Source: Mayfieldus sp038040285 (GTDB taxonomy: Bacteria; Actinomycetota; Thermoleophilia; Solirubrobacterales; 70-9). From it: a stretch of DNA of 64,000 nucleotides. A model generated the notes under the pieces. The model was not told the DNA's origin. It did no database searches and saw only the letters and a program-made list of their open reading frames with translations. The stretch is taken from positions 8,652 to 72,651 of the forward strand of contig JBBPIN010000009.1 of the NCBI GenBank assembly GCA_038040285.1. Reading direction: 5' to 3'. A program made the position numbers and the translations under genes. Shown here piece by piece: positions 49,076 to 56,963 of this stretch; the stretch's first letter is position 1; each line of letters opens with the position of its first letter.

Positions 49076-49609
49076 ATGCCAACGCTGGTTGAGCTCCAGG
49101 AAGAGATCCACGCCGCTCTTCTCAAGGTCCCTTTCGACAGGCACCTCGGCGTAGTCATCGAGCGTGATCCACGCTCGGGCGAGGTTCGAATCTCGATCCC
49201 GCCCAGACCGGAGATTGTCGGGCCCGATGGGCAGCACTCCGCTGCCGCTGTGTTCGCGCTGGGGGACATCGTTTCGTCGATGGTGGTCTGCGAGCAGATC
49301 GCGCAGCGCGCACTGGAGCTGGACATGGGGGCGATCTTCTTCACGGTCGAAGCCCGTTTTCGGTGCCACGGCCCAGCCCGAGGGACGATTGCGGCGAGCG
49401 CAAGCCTTCTCCGCGGGCTCGACGAAGCCGTGGGTAAGCCCAACAAGGCAAGGAAGGCCACGATCGAAGTTGGGGCGAAGGTGGTCGGAGAGGACGGCGA
49501 GCTGGCGGGCGAGCACCGAATGAGCTTCTATGTTCGCCTCATGGATGTGAGCCGAGTTCGGGAGATGGTTCCGGCGTCCTCGGAGATCTTTCGCATCCAC
49601 GGGCTGTGA
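49076..49609 (+). CDS. hotdog-fold thioesterase/dehydratase-like protein
   Basis: A 177-residue hotdog protein: FDRHLGVVIERDPRSGEVRISIPP, the central helix HSAAAVFALGDIVSSMVVCEQIA, then MGAIFFTVEARFRCHGPARGTIAA. PaaI-like or DUF4442-like thioesterases show this order, while a FabZ-type His/Glu pair is not obvious. In the operon it could release the product or dehydrate a hydroxyacyl-ACP (inference). ATG 49076; a TTG lies 3 nt upstream. Confidence 0.75.
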   Translation: MPTLVELQEEIHAALLKVPFDRHLGVVIERDPRSGEVRISIPPRPEIVGPDGQHSAAAVFALGDIVSSMVVCEQIAQRALELDMGAIFFTVEARFRCHGPARGTIAASASLLRGLDEAVGKPNKARKATIEVGAKVVGEDGELAGEHRMSFYVRLMDVSRVREMVPASSEIFRIHGL

Positions 49610-50817
49610 GAGAGAGCCGCCTCCTGCTCCTCGGCGGGGAGGATGCGGCGGCGCTCTCCGGGCAGCTCGAGGAGCTTCGGGCAAGTGCGTCGCGGGCATC
49701 GAGCATCGCCGATCCGGGGATCGGGCTCGCGCCGACGCCGAGCGAGGAGCAGCCGCTGCGGGCGGGGGTCGTCGCATCCGACCCCGAGGAATTGCTGCAG
49801 CGGCTCGAAGTGCTGGGCGGTTGGCTCGGCGAGGGGGAGCCGGATGGCCTGCGGGCCGAGCGGGGCCTGGCGCTGGGGCGGGCTCGGGAGCGCCCCCGGA
49901 TCGGCTTCCTGTTTCCCGGCCAGGGGGCTCCAGTGCCTACCAACTCCGGCTACCTCGTCGAGTGGCTTCCCGAAGCGGCCGCCGTCTATGAGCAAGCAAG
50001 GGCGCTGAAAGCCGCCGACGAGGTCCCGCCAGCCCTCGTCCAGCTGTCGGTCGTCACCGCTTCGGTCGCCGGTCTGCGGGCGCTGGCGATGCTCGGCATC
50101 GAGGCCGACTTCGGCCTCGGGCACAGCGTCGGTGAGCTGACCGCGCTGCACTGGGCCGGGGCGCTGGACGAGGGGGCAGTGCTGCGGGTCGCGCGCCGGC
50201 GAGGCGAAGTGATGACCGATCACGCCACCGCCGCGGGAGCGATGGCGAACATCGAGGCCGACGAGGAAACGTTCTCGGGCATCGTCGAGGGCGCCGAAGT
50301 GACCGTCGCCTGCGTCAACTCGCCGCGCCACCGGGTCGTGTCGGGAACGAACAAGGCGGTCGAGGAGGTGCTCGAGCGGGCGCGGGGGCGGGATGACGCC
50401 AAGGCCGTGCGGCTGCGCGTGGTGGGGGCCTTTCACTCGCCGCTGATGCGCGACGCGGTCCCCGTGTTCGACCGCTATCTGGCCGAGGAAGATTTCGGAA
50501 TGCTCCAGCGGCCGGTTTATTCGACGATCACCGGCGCCGAGTTGGAGCCGGGCGCCGGTCAGCGCGCCCTTCTCGTCCGCCAGATGACCGAGCCGGTTCG
50601 CTTCCTGGACGCGGTACAAGATGCGGTCGATGGGACCGATCTACTGCTCGAGGTCGGTCCCGGGAGGATGCTGAGCGGGCTGGTCGCGGAGTTCGCCGAG
50701 ACGCCGACGGTCCCGCTGCGGGTCGGCCACTCGTCGCCGCAGGGCTTTCTGACCGCCGTCGGCGCCGCCTACGCGGTCGGGGCGCCCATACGCGCCGATC
50801 GGCTGCCGGGCGCCTAG
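49606..50817 (+). CDS. malonyl-CoA:ACP acyltransferase with PKS-like linker
   Basis: A 403-residue acyltransferase. The AT core has FLFPGQGAPVP, the nucleophile GLGHSVGELTALHWAGAL (Ser near residue 175), VACVNSPRHRVVSG and the catalytic His in VVGAFHSPLM. The 95 residues before it (RLLLLGGEDAAALSGQLEEL, ASDPEELLQRLEVLGGWL) look like the KS-AT linker of modular polyketide synthases, which ordinary FabD lacks. It may therefore derive from or partner a polyketide-type system. Its start overlaps the preceding stop codon by 4 nt. Last gene of the operon. Confidence 0.85.
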   Translation: MRESRLLLLGGEDAAALSGQLEELRASASRASSIADPGIGLAPTPSEEQPLRAGVVASDPEELLQRLEVLGGWLGEGEPDGLRAERGLALGRARERPRIGFLFPGQGAPVPTNSGYLVEWLPEAAAVYEQARALKAADEVPPALVQLSVVTASVAGLRALAMLGIEADFGLGHSVGELTALHWAGALDEGAVLRVARRRGEVMTDHATAAGAMANIEADEETFSGIVEGAEVTVACVNSPRHRVVSGTNKAVEEVLERARGRDDAKAVRLRVVGAFHSPLMRDAVPVFDRYLAEEDFGMLQRPVYSTITGAELEPGAGQRALLVRQMTEPVRFLDAVQDAVDGTDLLLEVGPGRMLSGLVAEFAETPTVPLRVGHSSPQGFLTAVGAAYAVGAPIRADRLPGA

Positions 50818-50846
50818 AATCGGGCCTCCGGTAACGCCGGCTACCC

Positions 50847-50920
50847 GCGCCCGTAGCTCAGTTGGATAGAGCGTCGGTCTACGAAACCGAAGGTCACAGG
50901 TTCGAATCCTGTCGGGCGCG
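50847..50920 (+). tRNA. tRNA-Arg (anticodon ACG)
   Basis: 74 nt. Acceptor GCGCCCG/CGGGCGC, anticodon loop CTACGAA with anticodon ACG, T-arm CACAGG-TTCGAAT-CCTGT, discriminator G; CCA is not encoded. Downstream of it the gene content becomes accessory and a tyrosine integrase is present at 55624, so its 3' end is a candidate integration site. Confidence 0.96.
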
Positions 50921-51142
50921 TTCCGCTCTTCTCCTAGCGACGCCGCGTTCTTCCCATTGCAGAGCCGAATGCCGGGACCTGGCTCGAAACCGGTGTTCCG
51001 ATGCTCTCCGCGCCTATCCGAAAGTTTCCGCGAGGTCGTGGTCTCATCCTGGTCTCATTTCGCGAGCCCTAACGACTAGCAAGAGAGTTGGCAACGCCTG
51101 CGCTCCCGCCCCTGGTCCGAAGCGAAAGCGGATTGAATGGGT

Positions 51143-51367
51143 TCACAGAGCGGTCGCCGAGCGCGCGGGCGAGTGGGCAAGGAGGACCTGGACATCTGGG
51201 CCGTCTTCGTCGTAGCCATCGGCACCCTCTAGCCATTCGAGTGAGGGTGGCTCGCCATCTGCCAATCCGCCGCATGATCGGCACTCGATGGGCGGTCGCT
51301 CTCGCCCTCGCACGAAAACGATGAAAAGCGCCCCGCATTCGCAAGCCACTTCAAAACGCGACGGCAT
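51143..51367 (-). CDS. small zinc-ribbon-like protein
   Basis: A 74-residue protein I do not recognise. The N-terminal half carries four cysteines as CxC (VACECGALF) and CxxC (IECRSCGG), enough for one metal site. The C-terminal half is acidic (GADGYDEDGPD). ATG 51367 chosen; the frame could extend to 51415. It lies in a poorly coding 0.6-kb stretch between tRNA-Arg and the three-gene operon. Confidence 0.4.
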   Translation of the reverse strand: MPSRFEVACECGALFIVFVRGRERPPIECRSCGGLADGEPPSLEWLEGADGYDEDGPDVQVLLAHSPARSATAL

Positions 51368-51524
51368 GATCGCCCAGACCTCCGATGATTGCCTCACGGC
51401 CAGATACCGAACCAAACGAGCCAGACGCCGTTACCCCTGACCCCCGACTCGCCCTTCGAGGAGGCGACCCAGGAACTCGAATGTCCCGAGGCCCAGGTCT
51501 CCGCTTCGGTCATGATCGCTGTCT

Positions 51525-52307
51525 TCACCAGCGTGGATAGGCAAAGCGTTTGGTCACTCGGAACCGTTTGTCAACGAGATCTGCATCTAGGGCGGCAATG
51601 CGTCGAATGTGCTGGCTGACGTCCCGGCGCCCGATGAGAACTGCGGCGAGACTGTCGGCGGCATCGCGCAACTCGAACCAATAGGTAGCGAAGCCCGGTG
51701 GCTGTGCGCTGATGATGTAGACGTCGAGCTTGCCGGCGGTCGCGAGTCCGTAGCGTCGGTGGAGGCGCTTGCGCTGGGGTCCTGTCGCAAGGTGCGCAGC
51801 CAGAGTCAGTCCCTGGATCAGAGCAAAGAACGGATCCATGTCCATCGCGACCTTCACTTCGGCCACAATCGGTGTGGGGGTCCGGTCCGTGGCGTTGGCG
51901 AGAAGTAGATCGAGACGTAAAGCGGTTCTCGCTTCACTGCCGTCGTCGAAGACGGCGCCGCCCGTCGTGCGCGCCGCCACCAGCTCGCGATCCACATAGC
52001 TGAAGTTCAGCGCCTGGTCGCCGAGCACGCGAACGGTGTGGGCTCGTTTAACGAGCGCCGTGAGCTGATGAGTGGTCTTGATCTCGCTCTGGGGAGCCTT
52101 TACCGAGAACAACTTGCGCTCGGTGTAGAAGTCCTCACCCACATTTGAGTAGCTGCGAAAGCGGCGAATGCTCGCGGCGAAGTCCTTGGCCAGGGGGCCG
52201 GGATTTGTGATCAGCTTATGGGCCTCCGCCAGCCGCTTGCGCTGGGAGAGGAGGCCAAGGTGCTTGTAGCGCTTCACCATCGGCGTCAGCGGAATCTGAG
52301 TCGCCAT
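51525..52307 (-). CDS. predicted PD-(D/E)XK-like nuclease, third gene of an operon
   Basis: A 260-residue protein of unknown family. Residues 130-180 show the pattern of a PD-(D/E)XK nuclease core: hydrophobic strand with Asp (ALRLDLLLAN), then strand PIVAEVKVAM with ExK, then helix MDPFFALIQGLTLAAHL with a Gln in the usual place. This resembles restriction-like or Cas4-like nucleases, but the assignment rests on a short motif only. ATG 52307 shares one base with the stop of the RNase J-like gene (TGATG), indicating coupled translation. Confidence 0.65.
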   Translation of the reverse strand: MATQIPLTPMVKRYKHLGLLSQRKRLAEAHKLITNPGPLAKDFAASIRRFRSYSNVGEDFYTERKLFSVKAPQSEIKTTHQLTALVKRAHTVRVLGDQALNFSYVDRELVAARTTGGAVFDDGSEARTALRLDLLLANATDRTPTPIVAEVKVAMDMDPFFALIQGLTLAAHLATGPQRKRLHRRYGLATAGKLDVYIISAQPPGFATYWFELRDAADSLAAVLIGRRDVSQHIRRIAALDADLVDKRFRVTKRFAYPRW

Positions 52308-53560
52308 CAAACCGCCCACCATTCGCCATTGGCATGAGCCTCGACGTTCGCGAACAGCGAAGGGAATTCTTCGGGAGCATCAGTATGGATGGGCACCACC
52401 CTATCCGCCGAGATCGCCGCGGCCAGACGCTTCAGATCCGCGACCGTCGCGTGACCCGAGACGTGGATGATTGACAGGGGGATGCCATGGCGCTTCAGAA
52501 ACGCCTTGAGGCCGTCGGAGCTCGCATCCTCCAGGTACCCAGGCCACATCGACCACACGGCGGAGGCGCCGGCAAGGCAGTCGGCCCTCTCCAGGTCTCC
52601 TGCCATCGACCCTCGAAAGGTCATCACGAGTCGCTTGCGCCGCTCCGCGAGCTGCTCCGGGAACAGACGCGAGCCGCGAAGAGCGTTTACGCGCTCAAAC
52701 GCCTTGGCCCGCTTGACCTTGATGCGCTGGCTCAACGGAACGAAGACCTTCACTCGCTCCCAGTCGGCCTGCGGGATCGTCTCGTGGAGCCCGGTCGCGG
52801 CCGCTACCGCAGCCGTGTACAGATCGACCACCAGGTCTCGGTCGGACCGCAGCGCGGCCTTGTACATCGACACGTAGCGATCGACGTTCTGGGGTGAGTA
52901 AAGCGCTAGGACCATCCCCTCGGTTGCGCGAAACGCCTCCACGCAGGCTCGCTCGACGTCCAGCTCCGAGGTTGGCTCCCCTGGCCGGGGCTCCGCTCGG
53001 CTTAACCGGGTGCCCTCCATCAGAAGGACATCGACATCCTCGGGCGGCTCGCGAACGAGGCGCTCGAACGTCTCCGGCTTGCGGCCGTGAGCTCGCAGGT
53101 CGCCGCTGTAGAGAAGCCGCCGGCCACCGGCCTCGACCAGCAAAGCGTGGGCATCGAAGGCGCTGTGATCGACTAGGTAGGGAGTAACTGTGAAGGGCCC
53201 CAGTTGCAGCGACTCGCGGTCGACCAGAAAGCCGCTCGGTTTCAACTCCCTGCCAAGCCGCCCGAAGAATGCCGCCTCGTTGAGGATGCGGCTCGCCGCC
53301 TCGCCGATGTAAACCGGCACATCAGCGCTGATCTGGTGGATGAGGCCGCAGTGGTCGGGATGGGCGTGGGAGATCGCCACGCCGACGAGGCTCGAGTCGT
53401 CGCCGCGGGCGAGACCCGCGATGTGCGGCAGGGGCACCTCCTCGTCAGCCTCTGCCCAGAGCGGGCGCCCGATGTCCAGCACCAGTCGCTCGCCGTCGGC
53501 CTCCAGCTCAACGCAGCTTCCGCCGACCTCGCGAGCCCCTCTGTGAATTCGCGCTCTCAA
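52307..53560 (-). CDS. RNase J-like MBL-fold (beta-CASP) nuclease
   Basis: A 417-residue metallo-beta-lactamase/beta-CASP-like protein with the metal motif SHAHPDHCGLIHQI, further ligands VDHSAFDAHALL and YSGDLRAHG, and late motifs HVSGHATVADL and PIHTDAPEEF. RNase J and related exonucleases share this order. At 417 residues it is shorter than housekeeping RNase J (about 550) and lacks the C-terminal domain, so it is a divergent member. Its start overlaps the upstream gene by 4 nt and its stop overlaps the nuclease-like gene, so all three form one translationally coupled operon. Confidence 0.78.
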   Translation of the reverse strand: MRARIHRGAREVGGSCVELEADGERLVLDIGRPLWAEADEEVPLPHIAGLARGDDSSLVGVAISHAHPDHCGLIHQISADVPVYIGEAASRILNEAAFFGRLGRELKPSGFLVDRESLQLGPFTVTPYLVDHSAFDAHALLVEAGGRRLLYSGDLRAHGRKPETFERLVREPPEDVDVLLMEGTRLSRAEPRPGEPTSELDVERACVEAFRATEGMVLALYSPQNVDRYVSMYKAALRSDRDLVVDLYTAAVAAATGLHETIPQADWERVKVFVPLSQRIKVKRAKAFERVNALRGSRLFPEQLAERRKRLVMTFRGSMAGDLERADCLAGASAVWSMWPGYLEDASSDGLKAFLKRHGIPLSIIHVSGHATVADLKRLAAAISADRVVPIHTDAPEEFPSLFANVEAHANGEWWAV

Positions 53561-54402
53561 GCGACTCCGGCGAGGACTTCGCGATCTTGGCGCATGTTGC
53601 TTTCCGCCAAGCGCGCCGATTCCAAGCCTCGCGACTCAAGCTGATGTAGCCGTTCGAACTCCAGCTCGCTTGGATCCAGTTCTCCGAGTTCGATCGCTGC
53701 GGCCAAGACCTGGACGACCGTAGGGAGCCACGCGTAATAGAGGCGTCCACAGCCCGTCTCCTCACCGTCAACGTCCGAAACTCCGCGCTCCAGCCCCGCG
53801 TCACAGAGCCTTCTTGTCTGCTCGGCTGTCAACTCAATCGCCGGGGCACCCGGGACATATTCGGGCTCCGGTTCGCACACGAAGCACCCCAATAGGCGGT
53901 TGAGCGCATATAAGGCAGCTGCGGCGCCATGCGCCCATCCGATCCGCTCCGACACCCTGACCGGTCGTTCGATGCTTAGTACTGATCGGACCGCGCTGAG
54001 GTAGTCGTACACGCCGAGAACATCGACGTTGCGGTCGGCGAACTTATCTTCAAACTCACGCCGGCGGAACTCGAGCGGATCCGCGATCAGAAGCGGGCAG
54101 TCGAAAAGTTCGTGGTCAAACGCCACGCCGACCATGTGCATGTACTCCGGCAGGGCCACTTGGAGCGGCCCGCAACGGCGCATTCCCGTCGCGTGGGAGG
54201 CGCCGGCGGCGATCTCGCCCGTCGGGAACACCATCACGTCGTTGTCGGTCAGGCACCCCATCGATATCGCGAGCACGCAGCGCTCGCCGTCAAATGGCAC
54301 CGCCTTTCGCAGCTCGTCCAGCGACGCAGGGCCCATGCCCCGCGCGTCACGCACGGCGTGAACGAACCCCCACGCCCGCAGGTTGTCGACCAACTCCATC
54401 AT
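53557..54402 (-). CDS. hypothetical protein, first gene of the MBL/nuclease operon
   Basis: A 281-residue protein I do not recognise. It is mixed alpha/beta with few charged repeats and no signal peptide or membrane segment. Visible features are FDGERCVLAISMGCLTDND, a GMRRCGPLQVALPEYMHMVGVAFDHEL stretch, the cysteine-containing LLGCFVCEPEPEY and an acidic C-terminal half. ATG 54402 follows an AGGAGG ribosome-binding site; a TTG 6 nt earlier is also well spaced. It is the first gene and could supply specificity or regulation for the two nuclease-like proteins (inference). Confidence 0.65.
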   Translation of the reverse strand: MMELVDNLRAWGFVHAVRDARGMGPASLDELRKAVPFDGERCVLAISMGCLTDNDVMVFPTGEIAAGASHATGMRRCGPLQVALPEYMHMVGVAFDHELFDCPLLIADPLEFRRREFEDKFADRNVDVLGVYDYLSAVRSVLSIERPVRVSERIGWAHGAAAALYALNRLLGCFVCEPEPEYVPGAPAIELTAEQTRRLCDAGLERGVSDVDGEETGCGRLYYAWLPTVVQVLAAAIELGELDPSELEFERLHQLESRGLESARLAESNMRQDREVLAGVA

Positions 54403-54719
54403 CGCCAAGGAAACCTCCTCTGATCGCCAACAAAGAACGCCTTACTAGTTATCGGCATCCGGAATTGCCAATCAAATGAGCACCCCTGCCCTGACCAGAG
54501 GCACCAGCCAGTTCCAAGGTCTCATCGCCTCCACGAGCACCAAGACCAGTTCCCCTCAGGGCTTCCCTAGACCCCAACCTCGACCACCGACACACTATGC
54601 ACCCTCCGGTGGAGTCCCGGATCGACGCCTGATTGGCGCAGCGTTTGACCTTCGGTGCGTAGCGGGCCTGCAGCACCCTCGGTTGGGCGCCGGGCGGCCA
54701 ATCTTGGCACGGCAAAACC
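54403..54719. other. intergenic region without a recognisable gene
   Basis: About 315 bp between the leftward three-gene operon and the rightward sigma-factor gene. Apart from the AGGAGG ribosome-binding site of the operon near 54413, I see no convincing promoter, RNA or coding sequence. Confidence 0.5.
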
Positions 54720-55310
54720 GTGCGGTTGGCCGCCCTCATGGACGCCCAGCCGAAGGCACATTCAGGACCCTGGCAACGCAACCGAAACGTCCAACTTCTG
54801 GACGCTCTCTTTCGAAGTTCCGAGCAGCTCCTCCGTCGCCAGGCCCGCAAACACGCTGAGCTACCCGAGGACGCGCAAGACGCTCTCCAGCGCGCTTGCC
54901 TCCTCTTCTTAGAGCGTTACGACGGTCGGTGGGAGCCTCTCCCGTGGCTCTATACGACCATCAAGCGCGAGGCGTGGGCGCTTCGCCGCCGCGCCTGCCG
55001 TCGCCGCGAGCTGAGCCTTGACGCGCCGCTCTGCGAGGACCGCCAGGCTCCCGGCGAGACGATCGCAAGCGACGCCTGCTTGCCGGAGGAGCGGGTTTGC
55101 TCAACCGATCAACTCGAAGAGCACCGGCGGGCGCTCGCCACCCTCAAGCCCGATCAGCGTCGGGCCCTGTTCCTGTTCGGCATGGGCCACAGCTACGCCG
55201 AGATCTGCGAGCTGACCGGCTGGACCTACACGAAGGTCAACCGGTCGATCGCCGAGGGTCGGTTGGCACTCCGCCAGCTGGTCGAGGCGGGGACTAGTTC
55301 CTCGCGCTAG
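54720..55310 (+). CDS. sigma-70 family (ECF-like) sigma factor
   Basis: A 196-residue sigma-70-family protein. Region 2-like helices are RRQARKHAELPEDAQDALQRACLLFLERYDG with WLYTTIKREAWALRRR. Region 4 is LKPDQRRALFLFGMGHSYAEICELTGWTYTKVNRSIAEGRLAL, a helix-turn-helix for -35 binding. It lies about 115 bp before the excisionase and integrase genes on the same strand, so it may serve the element itself. GTG 54720; ATG 54738 is an alternative start. Confidence 0.8.
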   Translation: MRLAALMDAQPKAHSGPWQRNRNVQLLDALFRSSEQLLRRQARKHAELPEDAQDALQRACLLFLERYDGRWEPLPWLYTTIKREAWALRRRACRRRELSLDAPLCEDRQAPGETIASDACLPEERVCSTDQLEEHRRALATLKPDQRRALFLFGMGHSYAEICELTGWTYTKVNRSIAEGRLALRQLVEAGTSSSR

Positions 55311-55426
55311 GTCCTCACCTATCTATGCAGCGATGCTCGCGGGACCGCGAGGCAAATCCGGCCAGCGGCGGACAAATGCGGCAGAGACGCCATGCCTGCC
55401 CACGATCCGTCAGCCAGGTGAGCCCG

Positions 55427-55627
55427 ATGGAAGTCGGTACACAGCCTCGCGCCTTCTTCACCGAGCGCACCCTCGCCGAGTACCTCGCCGTGTCGGACCG
55501 CACTGTCCGCACCTGGATCCGCCGGGGCGAGCTGGCCTCCTACAAGCTCGGTGGCTCGCGGCGAATCGATCCGGGTGACGTCGACGCCTTCCTGGCCGCG
55601 CGGCGCGAGAACGGGAGTGCGACGTGA
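55427..55627 (+). CDS. excisionase-type helix-turn-helix DNA-binding protein
   Basis: A 66-residue MerR/HTH_17-type domain: FFTERTLAEYLAVSDRTVRTWIRRGELASYKLGGSRRIDPGDVDAFLA, the standard excisionase or recombination-directionality pattern. ATG 55427 is preceded by AGGTGAGC. Its stop overlaps the integrase start by 4 nt (GTGA), so the two are co-translated, as usual for integrase-excisionase pairs. Confidence 0.88.
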   Translation: MEVGTQPRAFFTERTLAEYLAVSDRTVRTWIRRGELASYKLGGSRRIDPGDVDAFLAARRENGSAT

Positions 55628-56712
55628 GGCGCCGAGAGTCGCCGATCAAGCGAACCAACCCCTCGGGGGAGGTGGTCTGGGTCGCCCGCTACACCGGTCG
55701 CGACGGCAGGCGGCGGATCGCCAAGCCGACCTGGAACGACGGCAAGGGCACCTTCGATCGCAAGCATGAGGCGCAGCGCGCTATCGACGAGGCATACGAG
55801 CGCTCGGACAGGCCCGACATGGTCGGCCAGTTCTTCGAGACCTGGATCGAGCGCTACCCGCGGTCGGAGCGGACCAACGCGACGAACGAGCATCGCGTGC
55901 GTCGCGTTCTGGACGTGCCGCTGGAGGGGATTTCACTCCGCGAGTGGCCATTCCGCGACCTGCGGCGCCGGCACGCGTTGGCGCTTCTCGACCACATGCT
56001 GCGGGTTGAGGGGCGCGCCGCGACGGGTGCGCGGGGGATCCTCGCGTCGCTGTCGGCGATGGCGGAGGACGCGATCACCGACGAGGTCGCCGAGGTCAAC
56101 CCGTTCAAGGGCCTGCGAGTCCGCGGCAACGACCCGCGTGCTAGGAAGGCGCCGCGGGTGCAGCGCGTGGTCAGCTTCGCCGAGATGCACGCCTTCGCGA
56201 AGGCGGCGGGCAGGTGGGAGCCGATGGTTCGGGTCTTCGCAGACACCGGGATGCGGCTCGGCGAGGTCCTACCGCTGCGGCGCGAGGACTTCGACGGCGA
56301 GACGTTCAAAGTGCGTCGGACCGCCCATGAGGGAACGATCCTCGAGGGAACCAAGACCGACCATGCTGCCCAGGCAGCGGGCCGCATTGTCCCTTGCCCG
56401 CCCGAGCTCGCGGCGATGATCGGGGCGATGCCACGCCGGATCGACACCGATCTGCTCTTCCCGACCCCGAAGGGGAAGCTCTGGCGCGAGCGGAACTTCT
56501 ACCGCGACGTCTGGTACCCAGCGCAGAAGGCCTCCGGCATCGACATCCGCCCGCACGAATGTCGCCACTCCTACGTCACCCACCTACGGGCGGCGGGCGT
56601 CAACGACGCCGACCTAGCCGAGATCGCCGGCCATCGCGTCGAGACGATGATCTCCCACTATACGCATCCGCTGCGGCGGAGTTTTGACCAAGTGCGCGAA
56701 GTCATCGGATGA
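55624..56712 (+). CDS. tyrosine recombinase/integrase
   Basis: A 362-residue phage-type integrase with a SAM-like N-terminal DNA-binding part (about residues 60-150) and a catalytic domain with a full set: Arg211 (TGMRLGEVLPLRR), candidate Lys244 (EGTKTD), His311 and Arg314 (RPHECRHSYVTHLR), His337 (IAGHRVE) and nucleophile Tyr346 (ISHYTHP). It starts at GTG 55624 overlapping the excisionase stop. It implies site-specific integration; the tRNA-Arg at 50847 is the nearest plausible target, although 4.7 kb away. Confidence 0.93.
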   Translation: MRRRESPIKRTNPSGEVVWVARYTGRDGRRRIAKPTWNDGKGTFDRKHEAQRAIDEAYERSDRPDMVGQFFETWIERYPRSERTNATNEHRVRRVLDVPLEGISLREWPFRDLRRRHALALLDHMLRVEGRAATGARGILASLSAMAEDAITDEVAEVNPFKGLRVRGNDPRARKAPRVQRVVSFAEMHAFAKAAGRWEPMVRVFADTGMRLGEVLPLRREDFDGETFKVRRTAHEGTILEGTKTDHAAQAAGRIVPCPPELAAMIGAMPRRIDTDLLFPTPKGKLWRERNFYRDVWYPAQKASGIDIRPHECRHSYVTHLRAAGVNDADLAEIAGHRVETMISHYTHPLRRSFDQVREVIG

Positions 56713-56849
56713 ACCGTTCCTGCCGCTGCGGCACGCGCCGATCTTCTTCTTCTTCTTCTTCTTCTTCTTCTTGTTGTTGTTGTTGTTTTCGTCGTCGTCG
56801 TCATGGTGGTGGTGGCGATGATGATGATCGTCGTCGTTCCGCTCGGTGA
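56709..56849 (+). CDS. 46-codon ORF of homopolymeric codon runs, doubtful gene
   Basis: ATG 56709 overlaps the integrase stop (ATGA). After 11 ordinary residues with two cysteines, the frame encodes Ser x10, Cys x5, Phe, Arg x4, His, Gly x4, Asp x4, Arg x3, Ser-Ala-Arg and TGA. The DNA consists of adjacent triplet repeats (TCT, TGT, CGT, GGT, GAT, CGT). It could be a real small protein that evolved by slippage, or simply a microsatellite cluster with no product. It has no family I recognise. Confidence 0.3.
   Translation: MNRSCRCGTRRSSSSSSSSSSCCCCCFRRRRHGGGGDDDDRRRSAR
56742..56837. repeat. cluster of triplet microsatellites
   Basis: About 96 bp of back-to-back triplet runs: (TCT)10, (TGT)5, TTT, (CGT)4, CAT, GGT x3 and GGC, (GAT)4, (CGT)3. 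Clearly different from the surrounding GC-rich, non-repetitive sequence. Confidence 0.9.
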
Positions 56850-56910
56850 GGCTTCAGAGACGGCGAGGCCATGAGTAGTTCGTGCGTGGTTGTGCCTAGT
56901 TACTCGGACT

Positions 56911-56948
56911 CACTTGTCGCAAAAATATGCAAAAAAACTGGACAAGTG
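56911..56948 (+). promoter_or_regulatory. inverted repeat upstream of the AbiEi-like antitoxin gene
   Basis: CACTTGTC (56911-56918) and GACAAGTG (56941-56948) form a perfect 8-bp inverted repeat separated by 22 nt of A-rich sequence, just before the antitoxin start at 56964. AbiEi antitoxins are known to repress their own operon through inverted repeats, so this is a good operator candidate. Confidence 0.6.
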
Positions 56949-56963
56949 CGCTACCATCACACC

